From contig JADLHV010000029.1 of the NCBI GenBank assembly GCA_020848595.1, positions 1-8,495 of the forward strand: a DNA stretch of 8,495 nt, given 5' to 3'. Source of the DNA: Bacteroidia bacterium (GTDB taxonomy: Bacteria > Bacteroidota > Bacteroidia > NS11-12g > UBA955). The notes beneath the pieces are model-generated. The model saw nothing but the letters and a program-made list of their open reading frames with translations, was not told the origin of the DNA and made no database searches. Made by a program: the position numbers and the translations under genes. Positions 1 to 5,829 of this stretch are shown here, piece after piece. How positions within the stretch are numbered: position 1 is the stretch's first letter; every line of letters begins with the position of its first letter.

Positions 1-111
1 AGTAGTTCCCACAACCGAGAGACTCAAACGGAATTTACTTAGCATGAGATAGTCTCTAAATAATTCCTTGCTTAGTGGTTCTGGATACTTATTGGGGCTT
101 GATTCTGTCAA
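1..111 (-). CDS. ctaB: Protoheme IX farnesyltransferase (heme O synthase), N-terminal fragment
   Basis: Only the first codons are present; the gene runs off the left edge. Read on the minus strand, the frame gives a short polar leader, then DYLMLSKFRLSLSVVGTT, which resembles the opening of CtaB/COX10 proteins (a DYxxLxKxRLSxxVV pattern leading into the first membrane helix). The enzyme is a membrane prenyltransferase of the UbiA superfamily that adds a farnesyl group to heme B, giving heme O, the substrate of CtaA. It follows ctaA directly, a common pairing. The start is uncertain. The conserved DYL lies upstream of the only ATG (at 45), so I prefer TTG at 111, one base after the ctaA stop, which would suggest translational coupling. 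Another in-frame TTG at 120 overlaps ctaA. The call rests on a short segment plus context. Confidence 0.65.
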   Translation of the reverse strand, partial: MTESSPNKYPEPLSKELFRDYLMLSKFRLSLSVVGTT

Positions 112-112
112 T

Positions 113-1150
113 TCAAACAATGGTTTTAGGAGATCTGAAAATTGCGATGCAAATATACAACGTAATACCGAATATTAAGCCAGCAAAAAATATATGTGAA
201 ACTTGGGCTATCAAAGGGAAGGCGAATCGCAAATTTAGAACTCCACTGATATACTGAATGACTAAAATAATTGGAATTGCCAAAACAAGTCGAAACCACT
301 TTGCTGAAACTTTATTTCTCAATTTAAAAGCTGGAATGAGACTTATTGCAATTAGTAATATAGCTAACACCCAATGAATTTTAAATACATTTCCAAGCAA
401 ATCGAAATTTACGCCATCAGAAGCCATTAGATTGCCAGATTTTAGTGCTATTGAACTTACTTCTCTAAGTTGAGTGCCATAAACTACTTGTAATAGAGAA
501 ACAAAAGTAAATACCAAATAAAACCATTTATAGGCCATCAATTTAATGTTTTCTTGTTGAATCCTCGCTTGCTCTAGGCTAATCATAAAAGCAACTAATA
601 CGGCATATGATGCGAGATAATGAATACTAATAATGACAGGAAACAAATTGGTAGCCACTACTATACTTCCTAACCAAGCATTGAACATCATAAGGATAAA
701 ACCAATAATGCCTGCCCAAAAACGTTTATTTGAAATAAACTTTCTTACTTTTAGAATGCTCAATACAAAAATTAGAGAAAACAAACCAGAAAGAACACCG
801 ATAATTCTATTGATATATTCGGTCCATGCTTTGTAAACATTAAAGACTTCAGGTTCTTTAAGATTGGGGTCATTCAATAATTTATTTGCTTGTTCCTCCA
901 TTCCCAAATTATTTAACAATCGAGCAAATCTTTCGGCCTTTTTTATACGTTTTTCGACATAAATGGATTGGTAATTAATTGGCAATTCGCAAGGACAAGT
1001 TGGAGGCAAAAGCATCCCATAGCATTTAGGCCAATCAGGGCATCCCATTCCACTTCCGGTACTTCTTACAACACCCCCAGCAATTAATAACAAAAAAACC
1101 GAAGAGATGGTTAAGATGCCAAATCTTCGGTTAATTTTAATATAGTTCAT
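113..1150 (-). CDS. ctaA: Heme A synthase, COX15/CtaA family
   Basis: A 345-residue integral membrane protein that oxidises the C8 methyl of heme O to a formyl group, making the heme A needed by the oxidase encoded just upstream. The N-terminus carries the family signature around residues 25-45 (GGVVRSTGSG, then GCPDWPKC), with paired Cys37 and Cys43 in the first external loop. Three of the four family heme-binding histidines are visible: His177 (IHYLASY), His259 (KIHW) and His319 (SHIFF). The usual ExxH of the second helix reads E111-Y-I-N114, so the first histidine is asparagine, which I recall as common in this phylum. A charged external segment (about 60-105) separates helices 1 and 2. 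It starts 24 bases after the coxA stop with no Shine-Dalgarno sequence. Length is normal for the Bacteroidota form. Confidence 0.95.
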   Translation of the reverse strand: MNYIKINRRFGILTISSVFLLLIAGGVVRSTGSGMGCPDWPKCYGMLLPPTCPCELPINYQSIYVEKRIKKAERFARLLNNLGMEEQANKLLNDPNLKEPEVFNVYKAWTEYINRIIGVLSGLFSLIFVLSILKVRKFISNKRFWAGIIGFILMMFNAWLGSIVVATNLFPVIISIHYLASYAVLVAFMISLEQARIQQENIKLMAYKWFYLVFTFVSLLQVVYGTQLREVSSIALKSGNLMASDGVNFDLLGNVFKIHWVLAILLIAISLIPAFKLRNKVSAKWFRLVLAIPIILVIQYISGVLNLRFAFPLIAQVSHIFFAGLIFGITLYICIAIFRSPKTIV

Positions 1151-1174
1151 TAATTCTAACTTAGGAAAGGAGCA

Positions 1175-3082
1175 TTAAGCTCTTTTCATAGAGAACAGAT
1201 AAGCGAAAGAAGAGAAAAATACAGTAGAAGCCTTTTCTTTTTTACCTTCATAGCTATTATCAACGGCAGTTACAGGACCATGATAATGTTCAGGCTCACC
1301 ATTTCCTTTTTCATATTGTGGGAAATAATCTAATTCTCTGTCAGGACGACTGTATTCGTGTGGTCCACGATAAACAGTAGGAATATCGCCTTCCCAGTTT
1401 CCGTGAATATGTTTTAATTTAGTACTCCATTCTAGAGTATTTGATTCCCAAGGATTTGTTGAAGCGATTGGACCTTTGAAAATACTATAGAAGAAATTAT
1501 AAAGGAACAATATTTGAGCAAGACCACCTAACCAAGCAGAAACTGTAATTAATACGTTTACATCCATCCAAATTCCGAATTCTGGAATTAAAGAGAATTG
1601 GTAGTAACGTCTTGGAACGCCTGCTAAGCCCATGAAGTGCATTGGGAAGAACACCAAGTAAGCAGAGATAAAAGTCAACCAGAAGTGCATACTTCCTAAA
1701 GTTTTGTTCATCATTCTACCAAACATTTTAGGGAACCAGTGGTAAATACCTGCGAACATACCAAATATAGCGGCACTACCCATTACTAAGTGGAAGTGAG
1801 CAACAACAAAATAACTATCGTGTAATTGAATATCTAAAGCAGCATTTCCAAGATAAATACCTGTTAACCCCCCAGAGATAAAGAAAGAAACCAATCCAAT
1901 TGCAAACAACATCGCAGGAGTAAAACGAATATTACCTTTCCATAAGGTTGCTAAGTAGTTAAATGTTTTCACCGCCGAAGGTACGGCAATGATAAGTGTA
2001 ACATACATAAACATTGTACCTAAGAATGGATTCATACCCGTAATAAACATATGGTGTCCCCATACAATAAATGACAAGAAAGAGATACCTATTAAAGAGA
2101 TAATCATAGCAGTATAACCAAAGATAGGTTTTCTTGCATTAGTTGAAATTACTTCAGAAGAAATACCTAAAGCAGGCATTAAAATGATATAAACTTCAGG
2201 GTGACCTAAGAACCAGAATAAGTGTTGATATAATACAGGGCTACCACCACTATTTGTAAGCGCACCAACACCATTTAAATGAATATCACTTAAATAGAAA
2301 GATGTTCCAAAACTTCTATCAAAAATCAATAATAAACCAGCTCCAAGTAATACTGGGAAAGATAATAGTCCTAATACAGCAGTTAAGAAGAAAGCCCAAA
2401 TTGTAAGAGGCAATCTATTCATAGACATACCTTTAGTACGCATATTAAGTACTGTAGTAATATAATTAATACCACCTAATAAAGCTGATACAATGAATAA
2501 AATAATAGCAACCAACCAAAGCGTAGTACCTGCACCAGAACCAGGCATTGCTTTAGATAAAGCCGACAATGGAGGATAAACCGTCCAACCAGAGGAAGCA
2601 GGCCCTGTTTCAACAGCAAAAGATGAGAGCAAAACAACTGAAGAAAGGAAGAAGAACCAATATGACAACATATTCATAAATGGACTCGCCATATCTCTAG
2701 CACCTACTTGTAAAGGAATAAGTAAATTACTAAATGTACCACTTAAACCAGCAGTTAACACATAGAACACCATTATAGTTCCGTGAATGGTAACTAATGC
2801 CATATAGTAATTAGGGTCAATTTTACCACCTTGAGCCCATTTACCAAGTAAAGTTTCAAGGAAAGGGACACTCTCATCAGGCCATGCCAATTGCAATCTA
2901 AAAAGCATAGACATAAACATACCAAGACAACCCATAATAATACCTGTAATGAGGTATTGTTTTGAAATCATCTTATGGTCGGTACTGAAAATGTACTTAG
3001 TGATAAAGGTCTCCTTGTGATGATGACCATGTGCATCACCGTGGTGATCAACTTTGTGAGAATCTATTGTTGCTGTACTCAT
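1175..3082 (-). CDS. coxA: Cytochrome c oxidase subunit I, aa3 type (A1 class)
   Basis: A 635-residue catalytic subunit of the proton-pumping heme-copper oxidase, with about twelve membrane helices. All metal ligands are visible: His100 (TIHGT) and His431 for low-spin heme a, His429 for heme a3, and His294, His343 and His344 for CuB, with Tyr298 in HPEVY placed to form the His-Tyr cross-link. Glu296 in GHPEVY marks the A1 class. The D-channel motif is complete (N119, D130, N137), and Lys372 in IAVPSAVK fits the K-channel. His421-Asp422 match the Mg-site pair. The N-terminus is histidine-rich (seven His in residues 9-22), then the family opening TKYIFSTDHKMI. It starts 31 bases after coxB and precedes ctaA by 24 bases, in one operon. 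The heme ligand set and channels look intact, so an active oxidase is expected. Confidence 0.98.
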   Translation of the reverse strand: MSTATIDSHKVDHHGDAHGHHHKETFITKYIFSTDHKMISKQYLITGIIMGCLGMFMSMLFRLQLAWPDESVPFLETLLGKWAQGGKIDPNYYMALVTIHGTIMVFYVLTAGLSGTFSNLLIPLQVGARDMASPFMNMLSYWFFFLSSVVLLSSFAVETGPASSGWTVYPPLSALSKAMPGSGAGTTLWLVAIILFIVSALLGGINYITTVLNMRTKGMSMNRLPLTIWAFFLTAVLGLLSFPVLLGAGLLLIFDRSFGTSFYLSDIHLNGVGALTNSGGSPVLYQHLFWFLGHPEVYIILMPALGISSEVISTNARKPIFGYTAMIISLIGISFLSFIVWGHHMFITGMNPFLGTMFMYVTLIIAVPSAVKTFNYLATLWKGNIRFTPAMLFAIGLVSFFISGGLTGIYLGNAALDIQLHDSYFVVAHFHLVMGSAAIFGMFAGIYHWFPKMFGRMMNKTLGSMHFWLTFISAYLVFFPMHFMGLAGVPRRYYQFSLIPEFGIWMDVNVLITVSAWLGGLAQILFLYNFFYSIFKGPIASTNPWESNTLEWSTKLKHIHGNWEGDIPTVYRGPHEYSRPDRELDYFPQYEKGNGEPEHYHGPVTAVDNSYEGKKEKASTVFFSSFAYLFSMKRA

Positions 3083-3113
3083 TTCTTTTATTTTCTGATT
3101 GGGATTTGGTAAA

Positions 3114-4640
3114 TTATCTTAAAGCTACTCTTTTAAGTGTATCGTTAGTCATTTGTAAACTGTCATTCATAATGGCAGGAACAACTTCAGTTTTTTTCAT
3201 GAAAGGTGAACTTTGTGTTTTCAACCAAGCATCAACTTCGGCTTGAGATTCAACGACTACCTTAATTTTCATATTGTAGTGAGATACACCACATATTTTG
3301 TTACAATATAAGTAGTAATCGAATTCCTCATCGTTTTCGGCTTTAGCTTCAGCAGTAGATTTAGTTGGACGGAAGGTAAATTTAGTTGGCATACCTGGAA
3401 CAACGTTCATTTGCGCTCTGAAATGTGGCAACCAAGCACTATGTATAATATCTTTAGATCTGAAATTAAAAGTTACAAGAGAATCTTTTGCTATATGAAT
3501 TTCTTGAGCAATAATATCATCGATTGCTGCTGGTGTAAAGGTACTTGCGAAGATTTTTTCATCATTTTGGATAGCAAGAATTCTTTCTATTTGTTTTTTC
3601 TTACGTTCAATAGATTCTTTTAAATCAGAGAGTCTATCACCATTTTTAACGGCATCAATTTTTTTTTGAATCGACTCCATACTTTTATAGTTTTTAACAC
3701 CATCTGCTGCTGCAAAATCAGCCATTAATCCATCTAAAATAGTGGTATTTAAATTCTTAACTGTTTCTTCATCAGCAATAATCTGCAATTTCAGCTCTTC
3801 AAGAAGCATATCTACTTCAGATTTCACAGCTAAACCTAATTCGTTAGTTCCAGAAATGAATTTATAATCAGACATTCCCATGATACCATCTTCACCAGCA
3901 TAACGAGCTTTCCAACCAAACTGATAAGCAAACACCTCAACAGAATTAATTTTGCCTTTATGGTTTTCCTCTGCATAAACCACAGATTTCCAAGTTTGAT
4001 GACCTCTTAGAACTAAGATAGTTAATACGACTGCTGGGATAAACGTCCAAAGTAACTCTAAACGGTTATTATGAGCATAGTAAAGCGCTTTTTTACCTTC
4101 CTTGTGAGCATACATGAAAGAAAACATGAATAAAAGGAATTGAGTCATAAAGAATACAATACTTGTTAAAATTAAGGTGATAGAGAACATACTATCGTAG
4201 TCTACACCATGTTCACTTGATGAATTATTCATGAGAATAAATTTACCGTGATAGATATATTCCCAAATAACGCCAATAAAACCCAATATAAGGAATATTA
4301 ACATCATCCATTTATTGACATTGGTTTGATTCACAGTTTCACGTCCAGTAATTTTAGCAGTATACTTGCTAATATCCATTGCATTTGCCAAAACGAGCAC
4401 CATCAAGATGACAAAGATCAAGATAGTCCAATTGACTTTAGAGGCCAAAGTTTTCTCAGGAGTGTCGGCTTGACCTGGGTCGTAGGCATACTCAGCGGTA
4501 CCAAACATTGGTTTATCTGCCTTCAAATGTTCTACAGACAGGCCAGAAATGTCTATTACGTCCGACATAAATGATGCTGCCGTAAAGACGATGACAAGCG
4601 CCAAAGCGATTTTGAGAGTGTTTTTGAAAAATGTATTCAT
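3114..4640 (-). CDS. coxB: Cytochrome c oxidase subunit II with an inserted helical segment
   Basis: A 508-residue membrane protein that accepts electrons from cytochrome c at its periplasmic CuA centre and passes them to subunit I. Hydrophobic segments lie near residues 9-25, 71-88, 112-129, 151-178 and 194-212; the last two are the usual subunit II anchors (RLELLWTFIPAVVL). CuA ligands are His400 (DIIHS), Cys446, Cys450, His454 and Met457 in CNKICGVSHYNM. The residue that is Glu in the textbook CSELC motif is Lys448, and the aromatic-patch Trp of QWxW is Phe241. Between LGL (268-270) and DDIIAQEI (374-381), where relatives as I recall have under ten residues, lies about 100 residues of charged, helix-prone sequence. 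This accounts for much of the excess over the roughly 340-400 residues usual in the phylum. First gene of the operon as seen here. Confidence 0.96.
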   Translation of the reverse strand: MNTFFKNTLKIALALVIVFTAASFMSDVIDISGLSVEHLKADKPMFGTAEYAYDPGQADTPEKTLASKVNWTILIFVILMVLVLANAMDISKYTAKITGRETVNQTNVNKWMMLIFLILGFIGVIWEYIYHGKFILMNNSSSEHGVDYDSMFSITLILTSIVFFMTQFLLFMFSFMYAHKEGKKALYYAHNNRLELLWTFIPAVVLTILVLRGHQTWKSVVYAEENHKGKINSVEVFAYQFGWKARYAGEDGIMGMSDYKFISGTNELGLAVKSEVDMLLEELKLQIIADEETVKNLNTTILDGLMADFAAADGVKNYKSMESIQKKIDAVKNGDRLSDLKESIERKKKQIERILAIQNDEKIFASTFTPAAIDDIIAQEIHIAKDSLVTFNFRSKDIIHSAWLPHFRAQMNVVPGMPTKFTFRPTKSTAEAKAENDEEFDYYLYCNKICGVSHYNMKIKVVVESQAEVDAWLKTQSSPFMKKTEVVPAIMNDSLQMTNDTLKRVALR

Positions 4641-4682
4641 CCGTTACTAAAATGTACTTGCTAAGTGGTCCTTAAATTGCGG

Positions 4683-4690
4683 CAAATTTA
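4683..4690 (-). promoter_or_regulatory. Candidate -7 box of the coxB operon (proximal)
   Basis: The minus strand reads TAAATTTG, a full match to the Bacteroidota -7 consensus TAnnTTTG, 42 bases before the coxB ATG. Transcription would begin near 4676-4679, giving a leader of about 38 bases. No good TTG lies at the usual -33 spacing, and the region is very AT-rich, so chance is possible. Confidence 0.4.
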
Positions 4691-4773
4691 TTGTTATTTT
4701 CAAAATAATCTAAAAAAATTGTTAGGTTTTTTCCACCTTCCAAATTATTTAGAATCATTCAAAAAAATAAGAA

Positions 4774-4781
4774 CAAATTTA
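4774..4781 (-). promoter_or_regulatory. Candidate second -7 box upstream of coxB (distal)
   Basis: A second minus-strand TAAATTTG, identical to the one at 4683-4690 and just after the DUF4293 stop codon. It could be a distal start for the cox operon with a leader of about 130 bases. Position and consensus are the only support. Confidence 0.25.
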
Positions 4782-4787
4782 ACGTTA

Positions 4788-5258
4788 CTATCGTAATCGA
4801 TCTGCAGAGGCTAAAAGTTCAATATCTTTTTTAACACCTCTGTATACCAACAAATTAAGGACAAACATAATTAAAAAAACAAAAGAAACCACAGAAATTT
4901 TCATTTCTGCTCCCTTTTGAAACTCTTCCATTATTTTACCCTGAGGAAAATAAATAAGAAAAGTAACAGCTAAAATTGCAACAAAAATAACCTTAACTCC
5001 CATCAATTGTTGTTGAAGATTTTTGAAGCTTCTTAATGTTGAAACAATAAACAATGCGAGAAGATTGCAAGCGATAAAAAGATACGTGTTCATCATTTTA
5101 ATATCGCCAATTTCGCACATATAAAAATTAATACTGACTTTGCCAATCTTATCTGATGCAGCAATTTGTCCGGTATAAATAGGCAAATTAGCGGCAATAA
5201 AAACAACTACCACTAATAGCATGATTAGTAAAATATAATTTTGCTTCCTTTGAAACAT
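4788..5258 (-). CDS. DUF4293 family membrane protein
   Basis: A 156-residue integral membrane protein with four hydrophobic segments. From the chosen start these lie near residues 8-25, 57-73, 87-103 and 123-138. The family is recognised from the MxQRxQ opening and the closing RGVKKDIELLASADRLR, which matches the conserved end of DUF4293 proteins (KKDExLxxSADRLR). No biochemical function is established for the family as far as I know. The frame is open to an earlier ATG at 5282, but the family starts at MFQRKQ, so the ATG at 5258 is preferred; the eight extra residues (MFYFYFCD) look like non-coding sequence. It lies 147 bases upstream of coxB on the same strand and diverges from a small membrane-protein gene. 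A role connected to respiration is not shown by the sequence. Confidence 0.85.
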   Translation of the reverse strand: MFQRKQNYILLIMLLVVVVFIAANLPIYTGQIAASDKIGKVSINFYMCEIGDIKMMNTYLFIACNLLALFIVSTLRSFKNLQQQLMGVKVIFVAILAVTFLIYFPQGKIMEEFQKGAEMKISVVSFVFLIMFVLNLLVYRGVKKDIELLASADRLR

Positions 5259-5262
5259 GTCG

Positions 5263-5270
5263 CAAAAATA
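5263..5270 (-). promoter_or_regulatory. Candidate -7 box for the DUF4293 gene
   Basis: The minus strand reads TATTTTTG, a match to TAnnTTTG, ending only four bases before the preferred ATG at 5258. If used, transcription starts at or very near the start codon and the message would be almost leaderless. It would also rule out the ATG at 5282. No clear -33 TTG is present. Confidence 0.3.
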
Positions 5271-5304
5271 GAAATAAAACAATCATTTTTTGGGAAAATT
5301 TATT

Positions 5305-5312
5305 TAGTTTTG
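5305..5312 (+). promoter_or_regulatory. Candidate -7 box for the 50-residue membrane protein
   Basis: TAGTTTTG matches the Bacteroidota -7 consensus TAnnTTTG and ends 26 bases before the ATG at 5339, giving a short AT-rich leader of about 20 bases. A TTG at 5290-5292 is too close (12 bases) to be a standard -33 element. Confidence 0.4.
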
Positions 5313-5338
5313 CTCCCAATAAAATTTCAAATAAGAAT

Positions 5339-5491
5339 ATGTCAGAGAAAAAATCCAAAACCGGTTACTGGATACTGTTCTTGGCCTCACTAACGGTCAT
5401 TACTTTATTAATGATGTTCTTGCCTCAAGCATTCTGGTTGGCACTACCTACAACAGTTGGTGGTTTTGCTATGGCCATGGATTGGATCTAA
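5339..5491 (+). CDS. Small two-helix membrane protein, unrecognised
   Basis: A 50-codon gene. The product begins with a short basic tail (MSEKKSKTGYW), then a hydrophobic stretch at about residues 10-28, a PQ turn at 29-30, and a second hydrophobic stretch at 31-50 ending MAMDWI. It is therefore a likely inner-membrane hairpin or single long helix protein. I do not recognise a family. Evidence that it is real: a TAnnTTTG promoter box 27 bases upstream, a typical A-rich leader, base composition richer in G and C than the flanking intergenic DNA, and a textbook intrinsic terminator 36 bases after the stop. It is divergent from the DUF4293 gene and close to the cox operon, but nothing shows that it belongs to the oxidase. 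Confidence 0.75.
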   Translation: MSEKKSKTGYWILFLASLTVITLLMMFLPQAFWLALPTTVGGFAMAMDWI

Positions 5492-5526
5492 TATTAGCAA
5501 GTAGATATTGGTCGACAGATCACATT

Positions 5527-5551
5527 AGGAGCGCAAAGTCGCTCCTTTTTT
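5527..5551 (+). terminator. Intrinsic terminator of the 50-residue gene
   Basis: AGGAGCG (5527-5533) pairs perfectly with CGCTCCT (5540-5546) around a six-base loop, followed by a run of six T (5546-5551). It lies 36 bases downstream of the stop at 5491, so transcription from that gene should end here. Confidence 0.9.
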
Positions 5552-5673
5552 ATGCCCTTAACTTTCTAAATTCCTCAATTAAATAATAGCTCGTTCTAAA
5601 TAATTTAAAATAACTGATTTCATCTTTTGCAATCATCTATTTTAAATATCACTAGGTTAAAACCACAAAATCA

Positions 5674-5717
5674 ATCCCAAAATAGGTCAATTTTAAATCC
5701 CAAAATTGGTCAATTTT
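5674..5717. repeat. Two-copy tandem repeat, 23-base period
   Basis: Two 21-base units, at 5674-5694 and 5697-5717, differ at one base and share the core GGTCAATTTT preceded by ATCCCAAAAT. Only two copies are present. The layout (short GGTCA-containing repeats about 20 bases apart) is reminiscent of the multiple terminal repeats of IS21-family elements, but no transposase gene is nearby. Confidence 0.75.
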
Positions 5718-5739
5718 CCATAAATCAGAAAAAAATCTC

Positions 5740-5777
5740 TCACCCTTTTGGGTGATTTTCATCACCCAAAAGGGTGA
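5740..5777. repeat. Nested inverted repeat (17-base arms, 4-base loop)
   Basis: TCACCCTTTTGGGTGAT (5740-5756) is followed by TTTC and then by its exact reverse complement (5761-5777). Each arm is itself a dyad (TCACCC, four bases, GGGTGA), so the element can form one long hairpin or two small ones. T runs flank it on both strands (TTTT at 5778 on plus; seven T after GAGA on minus), so it could also act as a terminator. Confidence 0.85.
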
Positions 5778-5829
5778 TTTTGCATTGAATTTCATTGGAA
5801 TATGAATTTCGGAGTCTTATTTAGCATCA

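Noticed and set aside
75..836. Plus-strand reading frames of 60-67 codons opposite ctaA
   Set aside because: They lie wholly or mostly antisense to a clear ctaA gene, show no family features and no promoter or start context.
1151..1174. Shine-Dalgarno sequence or promoter before ctaA
   Set aside because: The 24-base gap contains neither a purine-rich ribosome site at the right distance nor a TAnnTTTG box; ctaA is taken as co-transcribed with coxA.
3031..4574. Plus-strand frames opposite coxA and coxB
   Set aside because: Antisense shadows of strongly recognised oxidase subunits; their residues are low-complexity translations of the reverse strand.
5259..5282. Upstream ATG at 5282 as the DUF4293 start
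   Set aside because: The family begins at the MxQRxQ motif, and a promoter-like TATTTTTG lies between the two ATGs, so the earlier start is unlikely.
5674..5777. CRISPR array
   Set aside because: Only two short tandem units without spacers, followed by a different palindrome; no repeat-spacer periodicity and no cas genes.
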